From Brevundimonas diminuta 470-4 (GTDB lineage: Bacteria > Pseudomonadota > Alphaproteobacteria > Caulobacterales > Caulobacteraceae), in assembly GCA_000318405.1 (NCBI GenBank), contig KB291736.1, positions 1 to 60,189 of the forward strand: DNA of 60,189 bases, read 5' to 3'. Both the position numbers and the translations under genes were made by a program. Under the pieces are notes generated by a model. It did no database searches. It worked only from the letters and a program-made list of their open reading frames with translations, and had not been told where the DNA came from. This document shows, in pieces, positions 1 through 6,826 of this stretch. Positions within the stretch are counted from its first letter, which is position 1. The number at the start of each line of letters is the position of its first letter.

Positions 1-15
1 CCGCTGGATGAAAAC

Positions 16-645
16 TCAGAGGCACGTCACTCGCCGCCAAGCGTGCGGATCGGCGGCGGCAACAGCGACGGTCCCCGGTGCGGGTGGCGACAGGTTAGCC
101 CCCCCGATCAATGGCGCGAGCGTGGCGACATAGGCGCGGGTTTCTGCCGGAAGGGGGCGGCCCGCGAGGTATTCCTCATAGCGTCCGGGTCCAGCGCTAT
201 AGGCTGCAAGAAAGCCCGGCGATCCGTAGCGATCGTACATTTCGCGCAGATAGGCCGTACCAGCGATGATGTTGTCGCGCGGGTCGAACGGATCGCGTCC
301 AAGGCCATAACGGACGCGCAATTCCGCCCAGGTGGCGGGCATGACCTGCATCAGGCCCATTGCGCCCGCCGATGAGACGGCGCGCACGTCGTCGGCGCTT
401 TCGACGCGGCGCACCGACCTGATCCAGTGTTCGGGAATGCCGAAACGCTGCGAGGCTTCGGTCACGAAGGCGGCGTGAGGATCGTGGATTGGCTGCGCGA
501 TCGACTGAGCGCTCTGCGCCAGTACAGCGAGCGGCGGCGCGGCGGAAACAGACAGGCCGGAAAGGAGGAAGAGGATGATGCACCGGGCAGCGCGAGGCCG
601 CCCGGTTAACATCGGCGATGCGGGGTTCGTGCGAGCGATCCGCAT
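16..645 (-). CDS. Lytic transglycosylase (SLT domain), conjugation-associated
   Basis: A 209-aa protein with a hydrophobic N-terminal segment at about residues 22-43 (signal peptide ending near AVLAQSA) followed by a Slt-type muramidase fold. Residues 58-165 hold the family signatures: the catalytic glutamate in RRVESADD, then SSAGAMGLMQVMPATW, DPRDNIIAGTAYL and AAYSAGPG. Enzymes of this type cleave the glycan strand and open local gaps in peptidoglycan for assembly of a secretion or conjugation apparatus. It lies 3 nt downstream of the DUF736 gene and is the last gene of the traF operon in view. The conjugation role is inferred from position. Confidence 0.9.
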   Translation of the reverse strand: MRIARTNPASPMLTGRPRAARCIILFLLSGLSVSAAPPLAVLAQSAQSIAQPIHDPHAAFVTEASQRFGIPEHWIRSVRRVESADDVRAVSSAGAMGLMQVMPATWAELRVRYGLGRDPFDPRDNIIAGTAYLREMYDRYGSPGFLAAYSAGPGRYEEYLAGRPLPAETRAYVATLAPLIGGANLSPPAPGTVAVAAADPHAWRRVTCL

Positions 646-648
646 GCG

Positions 649-987
649 CTATTCCCGTTCGCCGCGCTTCTGAGGGCGGCTCCAGTGCAAAGACCAGGAG
701 GTCGTATCAGCCCCGTTCTGGAACAGGCGGGCACGGATCGGCTGCGCAAAGCTGGGGTCGTCGATCAGCAGTGACAGATATTCGCCAGCCTTTTCGCTGG
801 ACTCCGTCCAAGCCGCGCCGATCTCCGGTGCGTTATCGTCCGCGCCGTGATGGACGCGGTAGCTCGGCGCGTTCTCGACGTCCGAAGGATCGACGGGAAC
901 GATGGTGATCTCGCGAAACAGGGTGAGCGTATGAATGCGGCCGGTGAAGCCAGATTCCTCGCGGGTGAACTCGCCGATTTGCGGCAT
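649..987 (-). CDS. DUF736 domain protein
   Basis: A 112-aa protein beginning MPQIGEFTREESGFTGRI, the hallmark opening of the DUF736 family, which is spread on rhizobial and sphingomonad plasmids and ICEs. The body has alternating beta-strands (LTLFREITIVPV, PSYRVHH) and a C-terminal YLSLLIDDPSFAQPIRARLF segment, as expected for a small single-domain protein. No catalytic motif is visible and the family has no assigned activity that I know. It sits between traF and the lytic transglycosylase, the position it normally has in these elements. Confidence 0.85.
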   Translation of the reverse strand: MPQIGEFTREESGFTGRIHTLTLFREITIVPVDPSDVENAPSYRVHHGADDNAPEIGAAWTESSEKAGEYLSLLIDDPSFAQPIRARLFQNGADTTSWSLHWSRPQKRGERE

Positions 988-1055
988 GGCGGTTTCCTTT
1001 CAAGATGCGGTGGAGAAGGATTGGGCGAGCACTACGCCCGCCTCAGGCTGGGCGA

Positions 1056-1601
1056 TCACCGCGTTGGCGCCCGCCATTCGAAGCGGCCGTGGCCGTCCTC
1101 GTCGGTCCACAAGGGAACCGCGCGGCCGATGACGGCGCTGGCCGGGATCGGGCCGAAATAGCGGCCGTCCAGACTGTCGGGAACGTCCCAGTTCATGAGG
1201 AAGATCTCGCCGTCCGCGACGATGCGGCAGCCCTGCCAATCGGGGAGCGGTCGGTCGATGCGGTCGCGTTGGAGTGCCGTTCCCATCGCGACGCCGTCGA
1301 CACTGATCAGGACGCCGGAGCGGCAGACGGTCTGCCCGGGAAGGCCAAGGACCCGTTTCAGGAGCGGCGTGTCGCGCGGCAGGTATCCGCCATCGGCGAG
1401 GAAGCTCGCAATCGGTTCCGGCGCAGCGACGGCGACCAGATCGGTGACTTCGAGCCGCTTTGCAGGTTCGACCGAATAGAAACCGATCGGGGTGCTGGCC
1501 GAGGCATTCCAGATGAGTTTGGTGGGGGCGTCGATCCACGTCGTCACGGCGATCGCGCTGGACGCTACGAACGTCGCCATGGCCCATTTGAGGTCGGTCA
1601 T
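1056..1601 (-). CDS. traF: TraF, S26-family conjugal transfer signal peptidase
   Basis: A 181-aa protein with one N-terminal membrane segment (residues 5-22) and an extracytoplasmic S26 peptidase domain. The Ser nucleophile is in SASTPIGFY (about residues 35-43), and the Lys general base is in LLKRVLGLPGQTV (about 80-92). A later SLDGRYFGPIPASAVIGRA block matches the C-terminal box of the family. TraF processes and cyclises the TrbC pilin of P-type pili, so it acts in the inner membrane with the mating apparatus. Its start overlaps the DUF2840 stop by 4 nt, indicating translational coupling. Confidence 0.93.
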   Translation of the reverse strand: MTDLKWAMATFVASSAIAVTTWIDAPTKLIWNASASTPIGFYSVEPAKRLEVTDLVAVAAPEPIASFLADGGYLPRDTPLLKRVLGLPGQTVCRSGVLISVDGVAMGTALQRDRIDRPLPDWQGCRIVADGEIFLMNWDVPDSLDGRYFGPIPASAVIGRAVPLWTDEDGHGRFEWRAPTR

Positions 1602-2119
1602 GGCGCGATCCTCCGACGCTTAAGCCACGCCTGGTGCTGATCGCGCGAGTAGCGGCGTGCGTCCTGGCCGGCGCTCAGTCGGTTGTGTACATGCCGCCAA
1701 TAGTCTGGCGCGGCTTCGGCCGGATCGAGCGAAAGGGCCTCGATCGCGTCGATGAGCTGCAGCACGCGTTCAACCTTCGGCCAGCTTTCGATCTTGAGCA
1801 GGATGTCGCCGCCGGGGCGTACAAAGGGCAGCGTCTGATAGGCTTCGCCGGGCGTGATGGCGCGCACGATATCGATGCGCGAGATGATCGTGCCGAAGTC
1901 GTTGGACGCCCACCGGACGAAGGCGAAAGTCGTGCCGGGCCTGAAGGAGAGGACGCGGCGGCGGCGATCAAGGATCGTCTCCTGCACGTCTTGACCGAAC
2001 CTGATCCAGTATTCGATCTGCTTTTCCACCCATGTCAGCTCGACGTGGGTGAGACGGTCGGTTTGAAAAGACGACGGCATCGAGCCGCCGCGCATGCGGG
2101 GGGCCGCGATGCCGGTCAT
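1598..2119 (-). CDS. DUF2840 domain protein
   Basis: A 173-aa protein recognisable as DUF2840 by LTHVELTWVEKQIEYWIRFG near residues 23-43 and the WASNDFGTIISRIDI segment. This family is nearly confined to ICE and plasmid backbones and lies between the partition genes and traF. The C terminus is strongly basic (WLKRRRIAP). No enzymatic motif is visible. It is joined by 4-nt overlaps to the ribbon-helix-helix gene upstream and to traF downstream, so it belongs to the same transcript. Its function is unknown; a role in maintenance or transfer is only positional inference. Confidence 0.88.
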   Translation of the reverse strand: MTGIAAPRMRGGSMPSSFQTDRLTHVELTWVEKQIEYWIRFGQDVQETILDRRRRVLSFRPGTTFAFVRWASNDFGTIISRIDIVRAITPGEAYQTLPFVRPGGDILLKIESWPKVERVLQLIDAIEALSLDPAEAAPDYWRHVHNRLSAGQDARRYSRDQHQAWLKRRRIAP

Positions 2120-2370
2120 GACGGGTCTCCTGGCGATTGGGGGAATTCGCGCGCGAGCAATTCGCGAAGCATGTCGGCGAAGGTGACGCCGCGTTGAAAG
2201 GCGGCGATCTTGATGCGACCGCGCACCTCCGGCGTAACGTCGATGGTCAGCCTTGCGGTGAAGCCCGTGCTGGAAGCTGGACCGGGCGACCCCGGTTCAG
2301 CGGACTTGATCCAGTCGTCTGGATTGGAAGGCCGGGCGACGAAGCCGCGCCGGGCGCTGGCTTTGGTCAT
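2116..2370 (-). CDS. Ribbon-helix-helix protein, likely ParA partner
   Basis: An 84-aa protein with a disordered N terminus (residues 1-38) and a C-terminal ribbon-helix-helix module: strand RLTIDVTPEV, then helices RGRIKIAAFQRG and TFADMLRELLAREF. Its N-terminal half is rich in Pro and Ser, as in partition adaptors that stimulate a ParA ATPase while the RHH part binds the centromere and the operon promoter. It overlaps the ParA stop by 4 nt. A partition-adaptor role is inferred from the fold and the ParA neighbour. Confidence 0.82.
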   Translation of the reverse strand: MTKASARRGFVARPSNPDDWIKSAEPGSPGPASSTGFTARLTIDVTPEVRGRIKIAAFQRGVTFADMLRELLAREFPQSPGDPS

Positions 2371-3005
2371 GGCGCCAACCTCCCGACTTCCGCAGTCAGG
2401 GCGGCGATCTCGCGCGCGGCCGCGCTATTGTCGTCGGCCTCAAAAACGAGGCGCCCGGACTGTGCTAGGTCGGCGAAGGCGACACGCTGGCCGATCGTCG
2501 CCGACAGCAGGGGCGGATCGTGGTCGGCCAATGTCTCGGCGGTCTCGCGGGCGATGACGGTGCGTGCAGCGCAGCGGTTGAGTACGAAGCGGGCCATGAG
2601 TTGCGGCCGATAGATTCGGGCCTCTGCGAGCAGCGCCAGCATTTCGGCCGAGGCCCAGCCATCGAGCGGTGACGGCTGCACAGGGATCAGGACAAGATCG
2701 GCGGCGAGCAGCGCCGAACGCATAAGACCTGCAACGCGCGGTGGTCCGTCGATGACGATGTGATCGGCGTCACGCGCGAGCTCGGGCGCTTCGCGATGAA
2801 GTGTGTCGCGCGCCAAGCCGATGACGCCGAACAGGCGAGGCAGGCCCTCGCGGGTGCGTTGCTGCGACCAGTCGAGCGCCGATCCCTGTGGGTCGGCATC
2901 GATCAGGGTGATGCGCTTGCCTTCACGCGCCCATTGACCGGAAAGATGCAGCGCGAGCGTCGTTTTGCCGACGCCGCCTTTCTGATTGAGAAGCGCGACG
3001 ATCAT
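2367..3005 (-). CDS. parA: ParA-family partition ATPase
   Basis: A 212-aa Walker-type ATPase starting MIVALLNQKGGVGKTTLALH, with a deviant Walker A (KGGVGKTT, residues 9-16). Walker A' is in LIDADPQGSALDW (about 35-47) and Walker B in HIVIDGPPR (about 82-90). It lacks the N-terminal HTH of long ParAs, so this is the short type Ib or ParC-like class, which uses a separate small DNA-binding partner; the RHH gene directly downstream fits. It probably stabilises the element when it is circular. It overlaps both repA and the RHH gene by 4 nt. Confidence 0.95.
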   Translation of the reverse strand: MIVALLNQKGGVGKTTLALHLSGQWAREGKRITLIDADPQGSALDWSQQRTREGLPRLFGVIGLARDTLHREAPELARDADHIVIDGPPRVAGLMRSALLAADLVLIPVQPSPLDGWASAEMLALLAEARIYRPQLMARFVLNRCAARTVIARETAETLADHDPPLLSATIGQRVAFADLAQSGRLVFEADDNSAAAREIAALTAEVGRLAP

Positions 3006-4162
3006 TTCGCGCCTCCAGGCTCGTCGCCGAAGGTGCGATGCGCGTGGCCGGAAGAGCGGTCCGTACAGGCGGAGCTACGAAGAGCCTGATCGGTTACATG
3101 CGCTTGAAGTGATGGCTTTTTGGCCTGGTTCGGCCGCCTTCCGGCGATGTTTTCCACATCGCGCGCGCGCTCTAAGAAGTTAGATTCTTGGTTAGACTCT
3201 AAGTTAAGGGCGCGATTTCGCTTTTTGTTTCCAGAGCTTACACCCTGTTTCGGTTCCCGATAGCACGAGCCTCCGGTTCCCGATAGCACGATAGGTCGGG
3301 TTCCTGATAGCACGAGGCCGTCCACAGGTTGTCCACAGGCCGCCGATGGTTCAAAAGCAAGCAGCAACCGGCCGCCGACTTCGACCTCAAGGAACAGCGA
3401 GTAGCCGGGCAATGGCTGGCGGCGAATGATGTCGCGCAGCTCGAACGCGAAGCGCTTGAATGGCGAAAGACTGCCGGATTTCTGATGCAGGTGGCGGAAG
3501 TCGAAGCGCCAGCCATTGCGTTGTTTGCCGCCATGCTTGCGCACAATGCGGTAGAGCCAGCGGTCGAGGCCTCCAGTGAGACCGAAATAGTCCCGGTCGA
3601 TGGTCAGGACGAGCGCATCGTCGAGAACGGCGCGGTAGAACCAGTCCGGCACGATCAGCTCGATGCCGGCGGGACGCCCATGGCGATCGGTGCGCTCCTG
3701 CCATTCATTGATCCAGGAGAAACGGTGGCGGCGGCCTTCGGCCGCTTGCCGTATCGAGGTTGCGACCGTGGTCGACTGCAGCCGGTCGAGGGCAGCCTTG
3801 AGGCGCTGATAATCGCGCATCGATACGCCGCGGCCGATGAAATTGAGGATCTCGTAGGGGGTGGCGGCCATCAGGCGCGAAGTGCGAAGACCTTTGTCGC
3901 GCGCTTCGACGATCTGGCTCGCCGCCCAGATGAGGATGTCGGCATCCCAGATTGTGGCCATGCCATGATCGGGAACCGCCTCGACGCGGATGCTCACGTC
4001 GCCGGCGACGAAATCGATCGGCGCGGTGCGGTGTGACTTGGAGAGGGAGAAGAACGGATAGGCCATGAGGTCCTGCGCGTCGCGGGGCGCGAAATCGCCA
4101 GGGAGCGCGTGGAACAGATCGAGTTGTCCGCGCTCCGGAGATGGGCGATGCCGCGTCGTCAT
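3002..4162 (-). CDS. repA: RepA-type replication initiator
   Basis: A 386-aa initiator of the RepA/TrfA-like class common on alphaproteobacterial plasmids and ICEs. Residues 30-45 carry the family opening (AYPFFSLSKSHRTAPIDF). Winged-helix regions follow: IWDADILIWAASQI, DYQRLKAALDRLQSTTVATS, WLYRIVRKHGG and FKRFAFELRDI. The C-terminal 100 residues are low in conservation, and their DNA contains three iterons and DnaA-box-like sites (3150..3339). It would let the excised element replicate. It heads a five-gene run with 4-nt overlaps down to traF and lies 17 nt after the excisionase gene. Confidence 0.92.
   Translation of the reverse strand: MTTRHRPSPERGQLDLFHALPGDFAPRDAQDLMAYPFFSLSKSHRTAPIDFVAGDVSIRVEAVPDHGMATIWDADILIWAASQIVEARDKGLRTSRLMAATPYEILNFIGRGVSMRDYQRLKAALDRLQSTTVATSIRQAAEGRRHRFSWINEWQERTDRHGRPAGIELIVPDWFYRAVLDDALVLTIDRDYFGLTGGLDRWLYRIVRKHGGKQRNGWRFDFRHLHQKSGSLSPFKRFAFELRDIIRRQPLPGYSLFLEVEVGGRLLLAFEPSAACGQPVDGLVLSGTRPIVLSGTGGSCYREPKQGVSSGNKKRNRALNLESNQESNFLERARDVENIAGRRPNQAKKPSLQAHVTDQALRSSACTDRSSGHAHRTFGDEPGGAK
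3150..3339. other. Candidate iteron-type replication origin inside repA
   Basis: This part of the repA 3' region contains TTTTCCACA at 3150..3158, an AT-rich tract at about 3170-3207 with TCTAAG and TTAGA repeats, three 17-bp iterons at 3252..3315, and two GTCCACAGG repeats at 3320..3339 that include TTGTCCACA (3329..3337). Two of the elements are one mismatch from the DnaA box TTATCCACA. Iterons, DnaA boxes and an AT-rich tract next to a rep gene are the standard parts of an iteron origin. Origin function is inferred. Confidence 0.65.
3252..3315. repeat. Three 17-bp direct repeats (iterons)
   Basis: GGTTCCCGATAGCACGA occurs at 3252..3268 and 3275..3291, and with one change (GGTTCCTGATAGCACGA) at 3299..3315. 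The starts are 23 and 24 nt apart, about two helical turns. The copies fall in two different reading frames of repA (two encode VLSGT, one encodes SCYREP). Conservation is therefore at the DNA level and not a protein repeat. Confidence 0.85.
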
Positions 4163-4179
4163 TGAAAAGACCGCGCGGA

Positions 4180-4461
4180 TCAGCGGGCGTGACGGCCGGC
4201 ATGGGATGCCGGTGCGGGCTCATGGCGTTTCGCGGGCAGCACGCTGCCCCGCGGATCGGAGGTGGACGTCACGGCGCCGCGTTCAGCCCATGCCTCAAGC
4301 TCATTGACGGAATAGACGACGCGCCCGCCAAGCTTGCGATAGGCCGGCCCGGTGCCGTAGGTCCGGTGCTTTTCGAGAGTACGGGCCGAGAGACTGAGGA
4401 ATTCTGCGGCTTCCTTGGTGCGGAGGAAGCGCGGCGGCAGGGTCGCGAGATTGGCGTTCAT
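4180..4461 (-). CDS. RdfS-like excisionase (recombination directionality factor)
   Basis: A 93-aa winged-helix protein of the excisionase/AlpA type: FLRTKEAAEFLSLSARTLEK (helix-turn-helix), then GPAYRKLGGRVVYSVNELEAW (wing and recognition part), then a basic disordered tail. In ICEMlSymR7A the equivalent small protein RdfS drives excision and heads the operon leading to traF; here the gene likewise lies directly upstream of repA-parA-RHH-DUF2840-traF. The fold is clear; the RdfS assignment rests on position and on the DUF2285 genes just upstream. Confidence 0.82.
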   Translation of the reverse strand: MNANLATLPPRFLRTKEAAEFLSLSARTLEKHRTYGTGPAYRKLGGRVVYSVNELEAWAERGAVTSTSDPRGSVLPAKRHEPAPASHAGRHAR

Positions 4462-4596
4462 GGTGGCCTCCGTGGCTTTCGTTGGAGCCGCTGGCGATCA
4501 GCGGCGAACGAAGGCCACGGTGGCGAAGAAGAATAGCGAAGGGGGAGTGCGAACTTGGGGGGGCCTAATTCGCACACCTTGCCCTAGTAGCGCAGG

Positions 4597-5103
4597 TTAC
4601 GAACGACGGCGGTGACGAAGAAGCTTGCGGTAACCGCCGTCGATCATCGCGAAGCCGTCCTTGACCAGATCGAGGACAGCGTCCCGGAGCGCGGACGTTT
4701 TCCATGGGTCGCTGGCAACGCGTTCAACGCCGAAAATCGCTTCGGCGATCTCGCGATAGTCGGCATTGTGCAAACGGCCGTCAGCGGCGCGGAGCATGTT
4801 TTTGAGACGACGGCGCTGCTGCGCCGTCATCCGGCTGTCCTGTGACACAGGCAGGCCGTGAAGGCTTCGCCAGAGTCTGATCAGTGACTGGACACGATCC
4901 AGGCTGTGGGCGTCGAGCGGAATGATGGCGGCGATGGACTGCGTCGGCTCGAGACCCGCTCTCGCGACAAGGTGCAGGCGACCGCTTCCGGTGAGAACCG
5001 ATATATGCAGTCCTTCCTCTGAACTGCGGCTGATTTCCGAGCGAATATCCTCGAAAATGCGAGGGCTGACCTGCTCAATTTCCGGGGCGGGTTCCGATAT
5101 GGA
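4597..5103 (-). CDS. DUF2285 reading frame, C-terminal half of an FseA-like activator
   Basis: This frame is open from just after a TAG at 5104..5106. It encodes a linker (ISEPAPEIEQVSPRIFEDI), a beta-rich part (LHISVLTGSGRLHLVARAG) and the DUF2285 helix-turn-helix: MTAQQRRRLKNMLRAADG, YREIAEAIFG and SDPWKTSALRDAV, ending GGYRKLLRHRRRS. The first internal ATG would be at 4848. It overlaps the end of the DUF6499 frame (5075..5103) in the +1 register, the arrangement that in ICEMlSymR7A yields the transfer activator FseA by +1 programmed frameshifting. Expression by frameshifting here is inference from that precedent. Confidence 0.78.
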   Translation of the reverse strand, partial: SISEPAPEIEQVSPRIFEDIRSEISRSSEEGLHISVLTGSGRLHLVARAGLEPTQSIAAIIPLDAHSLDRVQSLIRLWRSLHGLPVSQDSRMTAQQRRRLKNMLRAADGRLHNADYREIAEAIFGVERVASDPWKTSALRDAVLDLVKDGFAMIDGGYRKLLRHRRRS

Positions 5104-5369
5104 CTACGCTGGTGTCAGCTTCCGGCGTCCAGAAAACCGGTTGTTCGAGTGCATTCAGGCTGGGCCTGGCGGGGAAATCGGAGACCCCAGCGACCGCCGA
5201 TCGCTTCGGTCTCAGGCCCGAGTTCGGAGGCCGTGCGGATGGAGTTTGCGTAGTCGCGCTGGTAATCGAGATTGCGCCGAAGGCACTCCCACGCCAGTGC
5301 ATTCACATCTGCCCGATCGAGATAGTCGTATGTAGTTGATGATCGCCATTCTCTTGTATCGGGCGTCAT
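5075..5369 (-). pseudogene. DUF6499 reading frame, N-terminal half of FseA-like activator, itself split at a C4 tract
   Basis: It starts at 5369 with DUF6499 sequence (REWRSSTTYDYLDRADVNAL, then AWECLRRNLDYQRDYA and GGRWGLRFP). At CCCC (5171..5174) the homologous reading moves one base forward: the first frame runs on in nonsense to a stop at 5115. The +1 frame continues ARPSLNALEQPVFWTPEADT and ends at TGA 5075..5077, where the DUF2285 frame takes over, again +1. One switch is expected for FseA-type genes. The extra one is either a disabling mutation, a sequencing error in a homopolymer, or a second slippery site (CCC-C). Confidence 0.7.
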
Positions 5370-5481
5370 TTAATCCTCCCCGTTCAGCGAATACGCGTAC
5401 AGAGCGAATTGATTCCGGGGATTCTATTTCTTGGGAAGGTTGCAAGGCGCAACAGGCGTTGCACTTGAGACAACACGGGAT

Positions 5482-5745
5482 CTAATGAGGCCGGCCGCGC
5501 CTGAGCTGCCGGTAGCCATGCTCGGTCATCCAGTGTGCGCGAGCCAGATGGCTGTCGTGGACGCGGCGAGCGCGGTCCGGCTGAGTCCTTGGACAGATGC
5601 CGAAAAGAACCTCGGCCGCTTCCCGCCAGTCTGCTCCATCTGCCTCTGCGTCCAGCAGACGAGCATAGAGTTTGATGTGCTGTCGGTCATATTCGGTGAG
5701 CGACAGCATGGAAGGGGCTTCGTCGAGGAAATCAATTGTGGTCAT
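5482..5745 (-). CDS. Small DUF2285 protein, QseM-like antiactivator
   Basis: An 87-aa single-domain DUF2285 protein: SLTEYDRQHIKLYARLLDAE, GADWREAAEVLFGI and RARRVHDSHLARAHWMTEHG. DUF2285 is a helix-turn-helix variant. In ICEMlSymR7A the short DUF2285 protein QseM binds the quorum-sensing regulator and FseA and blocks transfer. Position between an XRE regulator and the split DUF6499/DUF2285 gene supports the same role here. No LuxR or LuxI homologue is in the window, so whether quorum sensing is involved cannot be judged. Confidence 0.78.
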   Translation of the reverse strand: MTTIDFLDEAPSMLSLTEYDRQHIKLYARLLDAEADGADWREAAEVLFGICPRTQPDRARRVHDSHLARAHWMTEHGYRQLRRGRPH

Positions 5746-5839
5746 TAGTCGGCACGTGACACTCTGGGATGGCGGTTGCTATTCTTAAGCACCATTACAG
5801 CGCGACGATGACAAGCGGGAGGCGGTAGAAGGGTGGGAA

Positions 5840-6100
5840 TTACCGGACTCTGCTGCGTTCGGCTGCTTCGTGCACATCGACAAGCATAACCCCTTCGTTG
5901 CGGCCCGATCTGATGAAGGCGATTCCTTCGGCCTCAAGCGCTCTGCGGACCTGGTCGCTGGTGCTTTCATACACACGCAGTTCAGCGGCCGACTCCATGC
6001 GCTTGAGCGCCGTCAGCGAAACCTTGGCCTTGTCAGCGAGCATCTCCTGTGTCCAACCCAGTAATGCGCGCGCGGCCCGTGTTTGTCGGGAAGTGATCAT
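5840..6100 (-). CDS. XRE-family HTH regulator, QseC-like
   Basis: An 86-aa helix-turn-helix protein: ITSRQTRAARALLGWTQEML, ADKAKVSLTALKRMESAAE (recognition helix region), then RVYESTSDQVRRALEAEGI. It is the size of the QseC-type repressor that forms a switch with qseM in ICEMlSymR7A, though there the two genes are divergent and here both read leftward with 94 nt between them. An 18-bp palindrome covers its ribosome binding site and start codon, which suggests autoregulation. Confidence 0.8.
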   Translation of the reverse strand: MITSRQTRAARALLGWTQEMLADKAKVSLTALKRMESAAELRVYESTSDQVRRALEAEGIAFIRSGRNEGVMLVDVHEAAERSRVR

Positions 6101-6110
6101 GCATGATCAC
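6093..6110. promoter_or_regulatory. 18-bp palindromic operator over the XRE gene start
   Basis: GTGATCATGCATGATCAC is a perfect palindrome. On the minus strand it overlaps the Shine-Dalgarno GGGAGGTGAT and the ATG (6098..6100) of the XRE gene. A dimeric repressor bound here would block its own transcription or initiation; the XRE protein is the obvious candidate. I saw no second copy upstream of the DUF2285 gene. Confidence 0.7.
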
Positions 6111-6342
6111 CTCCCACCGTGCGTCAACGTCACGCCAGAACTACGGCTATTATAGACGGAGTTGGAGTGGAAAGCGACCCAGAATCGGTGTTCCTAGAGA
6201 TTTGACGTCTGGTCAGCGGCGGGGGCGATTCGGGCAGTGCTGGGTTCTCTCCAAGCCAAGGCGAGCAGGAGAGATTGTTCGAGGCTTATCGTGCTGCCGG
6301 GAGACGACGACCCATGCCAGGAACGCCAGACAATTAGGAAAT

Positions 6343-6364
6343 CCCGGCGGCTTGCGCCGCCGGG
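6343..6364 (-). terminator. Likely terminator of ssb
   Basis: A 9-bp perfect GC stem (CCCGGCGGC with GCCGCCGGG, loop TTGC) lies 16 nt past the ssb stop, followed on the minus strand by ATTTCC, a weak T tract. Confidence 0.5.
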
Positions 6365-6379
6365 CTCCCGGTATCCCGC

Positions 6380-6781
6380 TCAGAACGGGATGTCATCGTC
6401 GTCGATGAACTTGCCGTCTTCGTTCTGGGTCTGCTTTGCCCGGCTGAGGAAGTCCACCGTCTCGGCGATGATCTCGCAGCCGTAGCGCTCAACGCCCTGC
6501 TGATCGGTCCACTTGGTGTAGTGGATGCGGCCGCGAACCAGAACCTTCATGCCCTTCTCGCAATGCTGCTGGATCGTCTTACCGAGGCCGTTGAAGGCGG
6601 TGATCCGGTGCCATTCGGTGTCCTGGACGCGATAGCCGTCCTTGTCTCGGACAACCTTGCCTTCCGAGTAGCGGGGGCGCGAGGTGGCCAGCGTGAAGTG
6701 GGTGATCGAGGTGCCGCTCTGGGTGTTGCGGGTTTCGGGGTCCTGGCCGATGTTGCCGGCAAGAATGACGATGTTCTGCAT
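6380..6781 (-). CDS. ssb: Single-stranded DNA-binding protein
   Basis: A 133-aa OB-fold protein starting at the ATG of 6779..6781 (MQNIVILAGNIGQDPETR). Core motifs GTSITHFTLATSRP, DTEWHRITAFNGLGKTIQQH and GMKVLVRGRIHYTKW are followed by an acidic tail ending DDDIPF, the tip that recruits host repair and replication proteins. It would coat the single strand during transfer and establishment. It is short compared with chromosomal SSB (about 160-180 aa) because the linker is reduced, as is common for element-borne copies. A hairpin leader (6799..6826) precedes it. Confidence 0.95.
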   Translation of the reverse strand: MQNIVILAGNIGQDPETRNTQSGTSITHFTLATSRPRYSEGKVVRDKDGYRVQDTEWHRITAFNGLGKTIQQHCEKGMKVLVRGRIHYTKWTDQQGVERYGCEIIAETVDFLSRAKQTQNEDGKFIDDDDIPF

Positions 6782-6798
6782 TGTAAGTCTCCGTTGCT

Positions 6799-6826
6799 TC
6801 TCGAAGGGACCATCCCTCCGACGAGA
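6799..6826 (-). promoter_or_regulatory. Hairpin leader of ssb with GGGATGGTCCC core
   Basis: The ssb leader has nested complementarity: TCTCG/CGAGA outside and GGGA/TCCC inside. The core reads GGGACCATCCC on the plus strand (6806..6816). The identical 11-nt core recurs in the hairpin upstream of the 54-aa membrane protein gene (17631..17641). Function unknown; a regulatory leader or single-strand promoter is possible. Confidence 0.4.

Noticed and set aside
3252..3315. CRISPR-like array
   Set aside because: Only three 17-bp repeats with 6-7 nt spacers, inside repA; iterons explain them and there are no cas genes.
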